Assembly: GCF_010078385.1 (NCBI RefSeq)
Contig: NZ_SIJC01000002.1
Coordinates: 124,001-188,000, forward strand
DNA from: Chengkuizengella sediminis
GTDB lineage: Bacteria; Bacillota; Bacilli; Paenibacillales; KCTC-33759
Direction of reading: 5' to 3'
Length of the DNA stretch: 64,000 nt
In this document: piece after piece, positions 1 through 9,445 of the stretch
Numbering within the stretch: position 1 is the stretch's first letter
How the letters are laid out: each line of letters starts with the position of its first letter
Notes under the pieces: model-generated
The model's input: the letters and a program-made list of their open reading frames with translations, nothing else
Told to the model about the DNA's origin: nothing
Databases searched by the model: none
Made by a program: the position numbers and the translations under genes

Positions 1-38
1 ATCTCCCCACTAAAGTAGTATTTAAAAGATAGTTGTCA

Positions 39-149
39 TTATATTGCGAAAGCAGCTGCTAAAATGATTACTAAAAGAATGAATAAAACTAATACAATAC
101 CAGCAGATCTGGCAATTCCAGCTCCGTATCCACCACCACATGCGCTCAT
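39..149 (-). CDS. YjcZ family small sporulation protein
   Basis: This 36-residue protein has a Gly/Ala-rich head (begins MSACGGGYGAG) and one hydrophobic C-terminal helix (VLVLFILLVIILAAAFAI). That is the layout of the YjcZ/sporulation-associated small membrane protein family of Bacilli. A strong ribosome site (AAGGAGGTGAA) lies just upstream of the ATG on the minus strand. The C-terminal half is almost identical to that of the next gene (324-443), so the two are tandem paralogues. The family is found in spores or coats of Bacillus species, but its molecular role is not known. The family call is sure; the function is not. Confidence 0.85.
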   Translation of the reverse strand: MSACGGGYGAGIARSAGIVLVLFILLVIILAAAFAI

Positions 150-323
150 TTACTTCACCTCCTTTTAAACAGAATATACAAGAAATTATCTTCTGTATTT
201 TATAAAGTGAGTTAATTCAAGTACATAAAATTAGGAGATTTTTTAAAAATATTACTTAGATGAGTCTGGCAATCTTCTAGAAAAATTCACCTTACTGTAA
301 ATTTAAATATCCGTTTATCTGAA

Positions 324-443
324 TTATATTGCGAAAGCAGCTGCTAAAATAATAACTAAAAGAATGAATAAAACTAAAACTACAGTTGCAGTACCAGTTG
401 CACCTCTTCCATATGCGTATCCACCACCGCCATATGCACTCAT
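324..443 (-). CDS. YjcZ family small sporulation protein (paralogue)
   Basis: This 39-residue protein begins MSAYGGGGYAYGRGATGTA and ends in a single hydrophobic helix, VVLVLFILLVIILAAAFAI. A longer reading frame extends upstream to 527, but the ATG at 443 is chosen because AAAGGAGGAGGTG sits directly before it and the paralogue at 39-149 starts at the same MSA position. On the minus strand, CATATTGTA at 476-484 fits the sigma-K minus-10 pattern CATANNNTA. This suggests late mother-cell expression, which is inference only. Confidence 0.85.
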   Translation of the reverse strand: MSAYGGGGYAYGRGATGTATVVLVLFILLVIILAAAFAI

Positions 444-793
444 TTGTCTGCACCTCCTCCTTTTAGAAGATAATATACAATATGAACTAGAAACTAGTCC
501 TGTATAGACGAATACCCTGATTATCAATAAATGGACGTTTATCCAGTATCAACACTCCGTAAGTCCTTCTGTGAAACAAAAAATATGGTTTACATCCCTG
601 TTAAAATTGTCACGTCCTGTGATAAAAATCAGCACCAAAACTCCTGTTTTGGCAATTCCTTCAAAAGCTCAACCAAGAGCCAGTTACGATGCATCAATAA
701 ATCCTATACAAGTCAATTCTTACATTGAACCAGAGCATATATTTTTGTATGATGATTAGAGAACCATTAGAGATTAAATGGAGGAATTTTATA
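444..793. other. Intergenic region, no supported gene
   Basis: About 350 bases lie between the divergent YjcZ gene and the Fur-family gene. Two short overlapping plus-strand frames (531-728 and 571-759) have no ribosome site and resemble no family I know. A small hairpin, CCAAAAC-TCCT-GTTTTGG, lies at 635-652 without a T-run. I see no riboswitch. Confidence 0.5.
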
Positions 794-1210
794 ATGACTG
801 ATGTAGATGAAGTATTAACCTTGATGTCTAAACAAGGTTTTAGGATTACCGAACAGCGTAAATCACTAATTGAACTTTTTATTGATAATAGTAGTTATTT
901 AACGGCAAAAGATGTTTATAAATACATGTCTAATCAATATTCTGGGCTAAGTTTTGATACTGTTTATCGTAATTTACGACTCATGAAAGAAGTAGGTGTG
1001 ATCGAACAGTTTGTATTTGAGGATGGGGTTAAATTTAAAATACGTTGTGCAGATGAATCTCACCATCATCATTTAATATGTCTTGAGTGTGAGAAAACTT
1101 ACTCTATACATTATTGTCCAGTTCAATATGTACCTGAATTGCCTGATCAATTTCAAGTCGTCAATCATAAATTTGAATTGTATGGGTTTTGCAGAGATTG
1201 TCAAAATTAA
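794..1210 (+). CDS. zur: Fur family metalloregulator, probably zinc regulator Zur
   Basis: This 138-residue DNA-binding repressor has the Fur architecture. The N-terminal winged helix is 'GFRITEQRKSLIELF' followed by 'LSFDTVYRNLRLMKEVGVIEQF'. The C-terminal half has a His-rich metal site (ESHHHHLICLECEK) and two CxxC pairs (CLEC and CRDC near the C terminus) for the structural zinc. The frame is open back to 725, but ATG 794 follows GGAGG at a normal distance and gives the usual family length. Zur is preferred over Fur or PerR because a near-perfect Zur box lies 4.5 kb away in front of a zinc-binding lipoprotein gene (5347-5367). The subfamily is inferred, not proven. Confidence 0.7.
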   Translation: MTDVDEVLTLMSKQGFRITEQRKSLIELFIDNSSYLTAKDVYKYMSNQYSGLSFDTVYRNLRLMKEVGVIEQFVFEDGVKFKIRCADESHHHHLICLECEKTYSIHYCPVQYVPELPDQFQVVNHKFELYGFCRDCQN

Positions 1211-1279
1211 ATAATGGGTACTATTCTATAACATTAAAGAGTCGCAAAAGTAGAGAAACATTCTAAAGATGGAGGTACG

Positions 1280-1504
1280 ATGATGATGTTGAAAAAGCTG
1301 TGGATGGCTCCTATTCATTTTTACAGGAAATTTATTTCACCATTAAAGCCCCCAACGTGCCGTTTCTATCCCACGTGCTCTCAATATGCATTAGAAGCAG
1401 TTGAAAAACATGGAGTAGTAAAGGGGACAACATTAAGTGTAAAAAGAATTAGTAAATGTCATCCCTTTCACCCTGGTGGTGTTGATCATGTGCCTGAAAA
1501 ATAA
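1280..1504 (+). CDS. yidD: Membrane protein insertion efficiency factor YidD
   Basis: This 74-residue protein carries the YidD signature: an N-terminal amphipathic helix ([15 protein letters not shown]), the cysteine block [19 protein letters not shown], and the C-terminal [13 protein letters not shown]. YidD assists YidC/Sec-dependent insertion of inner-membrane proteins and sits at the cytoplasmic face of the membrane. GGAGGT stands 4 bases before the first of three consecutive ATG codons, so the exact start may be 1280, 1283 or 1286. It lies about 70 bases after the Fur-family gene and may share its transcript. Confidence 0.93.
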   Translation: MMMLKKLWMAPIHFYRKFISPLKPPTCRFYPTCSQYALEAVEKHGVVKGTTLSVKRISKCHPFHPGGVDHVPEK

Positions 1505-1509
1505 CAAAC

Positions 1510-1539
1510 TTGACATTTGTATGAATCATTATGTATATT
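1510..1539 (+). promoter_or_regulatory. Sigma-A promoter for the metS T-box leader
   Basis: TTGACA at 1510-1515 and TATATT at 1534-1539 are separated by 18 bases, about 25 bases before the first conserved T-box element. The position fits transcription of the leader and metS. Confidence 0.6.
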
Positions 1540-1564
1540 TTAATAAATTAAAATCATTTCCTAT

Positions 1565-1822
1565 GAACGGATAAGTACAGTATTTGCACTAATACAGAGA
1601 GCCGGGAATGCTGAAAACCGGTATAGCTGCAATGTTGGAAAATGGTCCTGGAGGATTTATCGTCGAGTGTTTTCATCACGTGAATGGATGAGGCGGTAAC
1701 GGATTCCTACGTTAAAAGGAAGTCTTTGACTTACTGAGCCTTTTGCTTGCAAAAGTAAAGGGGAAGTTGGGTGGTAACACGTGAGAGAGCTCTCGTCCCA
1801 AAAGGATAGGGCTTTTTTTGTT
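1565..1822 (+). promoter_or_regulatory. T-box riboswitch (methionine) upstream of metS
   Basis: Stem I elements are present: AAGTA at 1573-1577, CAGAGAG at 1595-1601 and the GCTGAAAACC apical motif near 1609-1618. The 3' side of the specifier loop reads GAAA-ATG-G-TCC. This places the specifier ATG (Met) at 1642-1644, followed by the usual purine. The T-box itself is TTGGGTGGTAACACG (1767-1781). Its TGGT bulge would pair with the ACCA end of an A73 tRNA, as in tRNA-Met. A terminator (GTCCC...GGG plus a T-run) closes at about 1819. Uncharged tRNA-Met should favour antitermination and expression of methionyl-tRNA synthetase. The leader class is certain; the specifier is my manual alignment. Confidence 0.9.
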
Positions 1823-1954
1823 GCATCGGGTCGGGGAAAGTACACTGGAACGTGTAACATATCGTGTACTGCACCTCATGGAACGCACACTATGGAAACA
1901 AATGTGTAGGCGATTATATCATTCCTTCAGTGCTGTGTTGGAAATTTGCATTAG

Positions 1955-3955
<2,001 letters not shown>

Positions 3956-3989
3956 GAGACCACAATAGATAAACAACATAACATCTTTA

Positions 3990-4029
3990 TACACCTAAGC
4001 TATTTTGAAATAGTTTGGGTGTTTTTTTG
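3990..4029 (+). terminator. Rho-independent terminator after metS
   Basis: The inverted repeat ACACCTAAGCTATTT / AAATAGTTTGGGTGT is followed by a run of seven T. Confidence 0.85.
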
Positions 4030-4143
4030 GAATACTGGTACAGGCTTGTTTATTTCCTATTGTTCTCTTCTTTTTTCTTAATTCTAATCCCATTCGTGTT
4101 ATAATGATATGTATTTCATAATACGGTTTGAAGAAGGGTGATT

Positions 4144-5298
4144 ATGAGTACTTCTAAAGATATTAATATGTTAAAATCATTTACTTTTTTATTTTATATG
4201 AGTATGGGGATCATTATTCCCTACCTTCCTTTATATTTTGAAGCTGTAGGATATTCAAAGATCCAAATTGGGACCTTACTAGGTATTGGTCCTATGGCAG
4301 GAATCGTGTCCAATATTTTATGGGGGGTCATCAGTGATCGGTTCCAAACCGTTAAAAAGGTACTCGCTATTATTTTGTTTGGACAATTGGTGATGTTATT
4401 TTGGCTATGGCAGGTTGATCAATTCACGATTACTTTAATTGTCATTCTATTTTTCTTTTTCTTTCAAAATCCAGTTATCTCATTAACGGATAGCCTTACA
4501 CTGTTAACCATAAAAGGGACTAAATCGAGTTACGCAGGAATTAGAGTGTGGGGATCTTTAGGCTTTTCTCTTTCGGCGTTGGTCATGGGATGGATATTGT
4601 CCAGATCAGGGATGGATAAAACGATCTTTTTATTAATAATAACTACATCAGTCACTTTTTTTCTTGTCTTTGGATTGAAGGATCGTAAAGGTTCTGTCAA
4701 AAAGATGGAATTTTCGGGAATATTTAAAGTGCTTCAGTCAAAAGAATTATTATGGTTCTTATTATTAGTTTTTGTTATTTCTATATCACATCGTACTAAT
4801 GATCATTTTATTTCCCTTTATTTGATTGAGTTAGGAGCAGACGAAAAGTGGATTGGCTGGTCACCTACGATTGCAGCGCTAAGTGAAATTCCTGTATTTT
4901 TATTATTAAGTAAATACGGACATCGTTATAAAGAGCTGCCATTACTTGCTTTAGCAGGGTTGGCTTATGCATTAAGGTATGTTTTAACTGCTTTTTTAGA
5001 CAATCCATATATGATTATTGCAGTGCAAGCTCTCCATAGTGTTTCATTTGGGATATTCTTAATTACTGCAATACGTTATTTATCGGGATTAATACCAGAT
5101 GAATATCGTTCAACTGGTTTAGCCTTGTTCACTGTGATTTGGGCAGGAGCAGCTGGGATGAGCAGCGGTATGCTGGGAGGATGGATTTATAATCAATATA
5201 GTGGGGAAACACTCTATTACGCAGCAGCTCTGTTAGGTTTTATTTCGAGTATCGGATTTTTAGGTACGCATTGGTATAGATTAAGAACAAGAACTTAA
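4144..5298 (+). CDS. Major facilitator superfamily transporter
   Basis: This 384-residue membrane protein has about 12 hydrophobic segments and the MFS loop 2-3 signature 'GVISDRFQTVKK' near residue 60. It resembles the MFS_1-like group that includes PPP-type and sugar or nucleoside permeases, such as B. subtilis YwbF. The substrate cannot be read from the sequence. GTG 4138 is also in frame, but ATG 4144 is better spaced from AAGAAGGG. It is monocistronic between the metS terminator and the zinc lipoprotein promoter. Confidence 0.85.
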   Translation: MSTSKDINMLKSFTFLFYMSMGIIIPYLPLYFEAVGYSKIQIGTLLGIGPMAGIVSNILWGVISDRFQTVKKVLAIILFGQLVMLFWLWQVDQFTITLIVILFFFFFQNPVISLTDSLTLLTIKGTKSSYAGIRVWGSLGFSLSALVMGWILSRSGMDKTIFLLIITTSVTFFLVFGLKDRKGSVKKMEFSGIFKVLQSKELLWFLLLVFVISISHRTNDHFISLYLIELGADEKWIGWSPTIAALSEIPVFLLLSKYGHRYKELPLLALAGLAYALRYVLTAFLDNPYMIIAVQALHSVSFGIFLITAIRYLSGLIPDEYRSTGLALFTVIWAGAAGMSSGMLGGWIYNQYSGETLYYAAALLGFISSIGFLGTHWYRLRTRT

Positions 5299-5307
5299 AT
5301 AAAAAGA

Positions 5308-5337
5308 TTGACATATCAAAAGCTCTCCATGTATAAT
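5308..5337 (+). promoter_or_regulatory. Consensus sigma-A promoter for the zinc-binding lipoprotein gene
   Basis: TTGACA at 5308-5313 and TATAAT at 5332-5337 are 18 bases apart. The Zur box at 5347-5367 begins about 10 bases after the minus-10 element, so a bound repressor would cover the transcription start. Confidence 0.8.
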
Positions 5338-5346
5338 CTTGAATGT

Positions 5347-5367
5347 AAATAGTAATAATTACGATTT
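5347..5367 (+). promoter_or_regulatory. Zur operator (zinc uptake repressor box)
   Basis: A 21-base palindrome has half-sites AAATAGTAAT and ATTACGATTT around a central A. The B. subtilis Zur consensus half-sites are AAATCGTAAT and ATTACGATTT, so only one base differs. It lies directly downstream of a consensus promoter and 28 bases before the zinc lipoprotein gene. Confidence 0.8.
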
Positions 5368-5394
5368 ACTTCTTATTTTATAGGAGGGATTTTT

Positions 5395-6315
5395 TTGTTT
5401 AAGAAATTCATTATATTATTTAGTATCTTAATTGTTCTGTCTATTTCATTAATAGGCTGCACTTCAAATACTTCAGAAACTGTTTTAGAAAAATCTTCAG
5501 AATTAGAAGATAAAATTAATATCGTGACTACCTTTTACCCATTATATGATTTTGCAGAGAAAATAGGTGGGGAATATGTGAATGTTCAGAATTTAGTTCC
5601 AACAGGTGTAGAACCGCATGATTGGACACCAAAAACAAGAGATATGATAAAAATCACTGAAGCAGATATGTTTATTTATAATGGACTTGGATTTGAAAGT
5701 TGGATCGAGAGCTTTTTTTCTAGTTTTGAGACGGATTCAAGTACCGAGTTTGTGGAAGCTAGTTTAGGGGCGCATATAATTGAATCAGAAGATACGAATG
5801 ATCCACATATCTGGTTGAGTCCAGTTCAAGCAAAAACGTTAGCTGAAAATATTAAACAAGGATTAATAAAAATAGATCCTGATCATAAAGATGAATATGA
5901 GGAAAGATTTATAGAACTTTCTACACAGCTGGATGATCTCCATATGAAGTATCAAGATGTTTTGGGAAATGTCTCAAGGAATGAATTTGTTGTTTCTCAT
6001 CAGGCTTTCGGGTATTTAGCAAATGAATACGAATTGACACAAAAATCTATTATGGGGTTATCAACGGATGCGGAACCTACGATTCAAGACTATAAAAACA
6101 TTTCAGTATATATAAGAGAAAATGATATTCAGTATATATTATTCGAAGAATTAGTTTCTCCCAAATTAGCAGAAACATTAGCCAAAGATTTAAATATTGA
6201 AACACTTGTTCTGAATCCATTAGAAGGATTAACTGAGGAGCAGGCAAAAAATAGTGACGATTATTTTACAATTATGGAAAGTAATTTGACAAGCTTGGAG
6301 AAAGCTCTACAATAA
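5395..6315 (+). CDS. Zinc ABC transporter substrate-binding lipoprotein (ZnuA/AdcA type)
   Basis: This 306-residue exported lipoprotein captures Zn(II), or possibly Mn(II), for a cluster A-I ABC importer. The signal peptide ends in the lipobox 'LIGC' (Cys22). Metal-ligand histidines appear in 'GVEPHDWTP', 'DPHIWLSP' and 'SHQAFGYL', with a final acidic ligand region 'FEELVSPKLAETLAK'. The His-rich loop typical of many ZnuA proteins is very short. The TTG start follows TAGGAGGGA. Unusually, no ABC ATPase or permease gene is adjacent, so it must work with subunits encoded elsewhere. The Zur box upstream argues for zinc. The next gene is ccdA, 36 bases on, possibly in the same transcript. Confidence 0.9.
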   Translation: MFKKFIILFSILIVLSISLIGCTSNTSETVLEKSSELEDKINIVTTFYPLYDFAEKIGGEYVNVQNLVPTGVEPHDWTPKTRDMIKITEADMFIYNGLGFESWIESFFSSFETDSSTEFVEASLGAHIIESEDTNDPHIWLSPVQAKTLAENIKQGLIKIDPDHKDEYEERFIELSTQLDDLHMKYQDVLGNVSRNEFVVSHQAFGYLANEYELTQKSIMGLSTDAEPTIQDYKNISVYIRENDIQYILFEELVSPKLAETLAKDLNIETLVLNPLEGLTEEQAKNSDDYFTIMESNLTSLEKALQ

Positions 6316-6351
6316 AAGGAGATTCAAATCTTTTCATTGAAGGAGAACTTT

Positions 6352-7059
6352 ATGGAGCTTAACATTTGGGTAGCATTTTGGGCGGGATTAGCTTCTTTTA
6401 TATCCCCATGCTGTCTTCCATTATACCCATCATATATTTCTTATATTACTGGTATATCGGTAAGTAATTTAAAAACAAAACAAAATAAAGAAATACGATT
6501 AAAAACAATGATTCATACTTTATTTTTTATATTGGGTTTTTCTGTGGTTTATTATACATTAGGATTATCTGCAGGGTTACTTGCTGAAATTTTTAGTGGC
6601 TATGATGAACTTCTTAGTCAGATCGCTGGTTTACTCATTATTGTAATGGGATTATTTTTACTTGGGATTTTTAAACCACAGTTACTAATGAAAGAAGTTA
6701 AGTTTAAGTGGGCATCCAAACCAGCAGGTTACTTAGGCACGTTTTTGATAGGGATTGGTTTTGCTGCAGGATGGTCTCCTTGTGTAGGTCCGATCTTAGG
6801 TTCCATTGTTGCGTTAGCGGCTACTGAGCCTGGGATATGGTTTGAATTAATTACCGCATACACTCTTGGATTTGCGATCCCATTTTTCATAATGGCCTTT
6901 TTTATAGGATCTACGAAATGGGTATTAAAACACACAAATTCAATCATGAAAATTGGTGGAGCTATGATGATTATCATCGGAATTTTACTATTTACGGGTC
7001 AAATGACTAAAATTACGATCTGGTTAAATAGTATTACGCCTAGCTGGTTACAATTTTAG
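6352..7059 (+). CDS. ccdA: Cytochrome c biogenesis protein CcdA (thiol reductant transporter)
   Basis: This 235-residue DsbD/CcdA-type membrane protein has six predicted helices. It passes electrons from cytoplasmic thioredoxin to extracytoplasmic thiols, for cytochrome c maturation and in spores. The redox cysteines lie in 'FISPCCLPLYPSY' (helix 1) and 'GWSPCVGPILG' (helix 4). The extra Cys in the first motif is unusual. An in-frame TTG at 6337 exists, but ATG 6352 is spaced correctly from AAGGAG. Its position behind a zinc lipoprotein gene is atypical, and no resA-like partner gene is seen nearby. Confidence 0.92.
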   Translation: MELNIWVAFWAGLASFISPCCLPLYPSYISYITGISVSNLKTKQNKEIRLKTMIHTLFFILGFSVVYYTLGLSAGLLAEIFSGYDELLSQIAGLLIIVMGLFLLGIFKPQLLMKEVKFKWASKPAGYLGTFLIGIGFAAGWSPCVGPILGSIVALAATEPGIWFELITAYTLGFAIPFFIMAFFIGSTKWVLKHTNSIMKIGGAMMIIIGILLFTGQMTKITIWLNSITPSWLQF

Positions 7060-7067
7060 CTAAAACC

Positions 7068-7123
7068 AAAAAGTGAATCGTACTACTTAGTGAAACCTTC
7101 ATTAAAAAAATACTCACTTTTTG
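7068..7123 (+). terminator. Inverted repeat, probable terminator after ccdA
   Basis: AAAAAGTGA (7068-7076) and TCACTTTTT (7114-7122) form a stem with a loop of about 37 bases. The U-rich 3' arm fits a terminator, though the loop is long. Confidence 0.5.
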
Positions 7124-7140
7124 TTCACTGACTATTCAAG

Positions 7141-7159
7141 TTTAGTTGCATAAACTAAA
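7141..7159 (+). promoter_or_regulatory. Palindrome upstream of mntR, candidate MntR operator
   Basis: Perfect arms TTTAGTT and AACTAAA flank GCATA, about 77 bases before the mntR start. The AT-rich 19-base dyad has the size and TTTA...TAAA ends of DtxR/MntR-type sites. It is not a close match to the B. subtilis MntR box, so autoregulation is a guess. Confidence 0.4.
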
Positions 7160-7235
7160 TAGAGGTGAACTAACTTGCTTGAAGATGACAAAGCGTGTAT
7201 GATACTAAAGAGGAAAATAGTGAGGGGGAATCGGT

Positions 7236-7664
7236 TTGGCCACACCCAGTATGGAGGATTATCTCGAACGAATTTACATATTAATAGATGAAAAGGGTTA
7301 TGCAAGAGTATCAGATATTGCAGAGGGGCTAGAGGTTCATCCATCATCAGTAACTAAAATGATACAGAAATTAGATAAAGATCAATATCTTATTTATGAG
7401 AAATATAGGGGATTAATATTAACCCCAAAAGGTAAGAAAATAGGAAAACGATTGGTTGCTCGTCATCATTTACTTGAAAAATTCCTAAGCACGATTGGAG
7501 TTCAAGAAGAAAACATATATGATGATGTTGAAGGGATTGAACATCATTTAAGTTGGGATTCGATCACATGTATTGAAGCACTTTTAGAATACTTTGATCG
7601 TAATCCTCAGCAAGTTGAAAAATTAAATAAGATCCGTGAAGAAATGAATACGGAAGAGGATTAA
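7236..7664 (+). CDS. mntR: Manganese transport regulator MntR
   Basis: This 142-residue DtxR-family repressor senses Mn(II) and controls manganese uptake and efflux genes. It aligns with B. subtilis MntR over nearly its whole length (winged helix '[20 protein letters not shown]'). All the metal ligands are present at the same numbers: Asp8, Glu11, His77, Glu99, Glu102 and His103. The start is TTG behind GAGGGGGAA. It occupies the yqhN position of the B. subtilis order, before a patatin gene (yqhO). No Mn transporter gene is in the window. Confidence 0.96.
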   Translation: MATPSMEDYLERIYILIDEKGYARVSDIAEGLEVHPSSVTKMIQKLDKDQYLIYEKYRGLILTPKGKKIGKRLVARHHLLEKFLSTIGVQEENIYDDVEGIEHHLSWDSITCIEALLEYFDRNPQQVEKLNKIREEMNTEED

Positions 7665-7668
7665 ATAT

Positions 7669-7720
7669 AAAAAAAGCTATCTCTGCACTTAAATACGTAG
7701 TGGAATGAGTTAGCTTTTTT
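7669..7720 (+). terminator. Rho-independent terminator after mntR
   Basis: AAAAAAGCTA and TAGCTTTTTT form the outer stem, ending in a T-run. It lies just past the mntR stop and can also serve the convergent gene. Confidence 0.75.
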
Positions 7721-7729
7721 ATATGCATT

Positions 7730-8041
7730 CTAAAAATATTTTTTATAGTAGGGTTTAAAAGGAGAGGATTTTCTTATACATTTATTATGCTTTTTATCTT
7801 CACAGTGACAGCAATGTTTATAATGAGATGAGCATTCACTTGCATTTACTAGTTTTAAAATGACCAGTAGAATAAGTACCAAAAAACCGCCTATAAATAT
7901 GAAGGTGAATAAGATGATAAATACAATCTCTGAAATAAAGAAACCGAATGTTATCAAAATGAATGAAGTTACGAATATAAAGGAAAGACCAAATGATAAT
8001 AGTCCTAATGTAATAATTACTCCTGTATATGAACTAGTCAT
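7730..8041 (-). CDS. Small membrane protein with Cys/His-rich tail, function unknown
   Basis: This 103-residue protein is not one I recognise. Residues 6-65 are strongly hydrophobic (two or three membrane segments, rich in Phe and Ile). The tail is hydrophilic with Cys and His clusters (ECSSHYKHCCHCEDKKHNKC) and then basic and aromatic residues. The tail could bind a metal ion, which is notable beside mntR, but this is inference. A good ribosome site (AAGAAGGTGATT) precedes the ATG on the minus strand, so the gene is likely real. Confidence 0.6.
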   Translation of the reverse strand: MTSSYTGVIITLGLLSFGLSFIFVTSFILITFGFFISEIVFIILFTFIFIGGFLVLILLVILKLVNASECSSHYKHCCHCEDKKHNKCIRKSSPFKPYYKKYF

Positions 8042-8267
8042 GTAATCACCTTCTTTCTTTTTATATCATATGTATTTTTTAGAGTGGTTGTACTAGACTA
8101 GCACCTATTAAAAGGAAAATAGGCATAGTAGAAAGAGAGTGTTCAGTACATCAAATATTTGTAACATGTATTCTAGAGTGTTGATTTTAAAGTTCACGTT
8201 CTTAACAAACCCTTCAGAGCATACAACATAGATATGAATATTCCTTTACTTAAGGAGTTGTATATGA

Positions 8268-9209
8268 ATGAAGGTAAATGCAGTTTTTGAAGGCGGTGGT
8301 GTGAAAGCCATCGGTTTAGCTGGAGCAGTGAAATCAGTTGAAGATCATAATATAACTTTTAATCAAGTTGCAGGAACTTCATCAGGTGCTATTGTGGCAT
8401 CATTAATCGCAGCAGGTTATTCGTCAAAGGAATTAAAGGAGTTGGTGATGTCTACTCCATTTGCTTCTGTAGTGAAAAAAACTTGGGTGCATCGTATCTT
8501 ATATATTGTCCCCGCAGCTCGTGTGTTTTTTAAAAAAGGACTATACTCTGGAGATCCCCTAGAGGAATGGATTGATCATAAATTAAGACTAAAAGGAATT
8601 AGTACTTTTGGAGATCTAAAACCAAATCAACTACGTATCATTGCTTCTGATATTACTAGAGGCAGGATATTAGTGTTACCAGATGATATTAAACAATATG
8701 GATTAGATCCGAATCGTTTAAGAATTTCAAAAGCCATTCGAATGAGCACAGCGATTCCTTTTTATTTTGATCCAATCAAATTGAAAAAACTTCGTGACAA
8801 ACAAACATTTTATATTGTAGATGGTGGAATATTAAGCAATTATCCATTGTGGTTATTTGATAAAGAGGCTAGAGAGAGGGGGATTCAAATCAAAATTCCT
8901 ACTTTAGGTTTTAGATTAGTAGGAAAGCATAGTAATGTACCTAGAAAAATAATAGGACCAATCAGTATGTTTCAAGCCCTGTTTTCCACGATGATGGATG
9001 CTCATGATGAAAAATTTATTGAAGATCATAAACGGTTTAATACAATTAAAATACCAACATTAGGTGTGAGAACAACTGATTTTAAAATATCACAAGAAGC
9101 ATGTAATCGTTTATTTGAATCAGGTTATCAAGCAGCAGATAAGTATTTAAGTAAATGGTCTTATTCAGAATATCTCAAACACTACGAACAATATTTAAAG
9201 TATTTATAA
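8268..9209 (+). CDS. yqhO: Patatin-like phospholipase family protein
   Basis: This 313-residue predicted lipid acyl hydrolase of the RssA/patatin type is cytoplasmic and has no signal peptide. The oxyanion motif 'FEGGGVKAIGLAGA' is at the N terminus. The nucleophile elbow is 'GTSSG' (near residue 40) and the catalytic Asp is in 'DGGILSNYPL' (near 190), giving the Ser-Asp dyad. It sits where yqhO lies in B. subtilis, between mntR and yqhP/yqhQ. The physiological substrate is unknown. ATG 8268 follows AAGGAG. Confidence 0.88.
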   Translation: MKVNAVFEGGGVKAIGLAGAVKSVEDHNITFNQVAGTSSGAIVASLIAAGYSSKELKELVMSTPFASVVKKTWVHRILYIVPAARVFFKKGLYSGDPLEEWIDHKLRLKGISTFGDLKPNQLRIIASDITRGRILVLPDDIKQYGLDPNRLRISKAIRMSTAIPFYFDPIKLKKLRDKQTFYIVDGGILSNYPLWLFDKEARERGIQIKIPTLGFRLVGKHSNVPRKIIGPISMFQALFSTMMDAHDEKFIEDHKRFNTIKIPTLGVRTTDFKISQEACNRLFESGYQAADKYLSKWSYSEYLKHYEQYLKYL

Positions 9210-9229
9210 TCTTAAAAATGAAGGTGATT

Positions 9230-9255
9230 AAGGGCTGAAAACAGTCCTTTTTTAT
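9230..9255 (+). terminator. Terminator after the patatin gene
   Basis: AAGGGCTG-AAAA-CAGTCCTT forms a short stem followed by TTTTT. Confidence 0.75.
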
Positions 9256-9445
9256 TTTACAAATCATTAAAATGCAGTTCAGTTTTAGATGATGGTTTGA
9301 TCCATTTTTTTCATCTTTTAATTTGTATGTATTAATGTTCGACAAACGGCTAGAGTTATTTTATGGTAAGTTTGAATATAGTTATTTTCTCTATTTATAA
9401 AAAACGAATAATGATCTAGTGTTGATAAAGGAAGGTAGGGTAATT

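Noticed and set aside
531-759. Two overlapping frames of 62-65 codons between the YjcZ and Zur genes
   Set aside because: No ribosome site, no recognisable family, and two frames open at once, as expected in AT-rich non-coding DNA.
1657-1860. Minus-strand frame of 67 codons
   Set aside because: It lies over the Met T-box leader and is explained by the conserved RNA.
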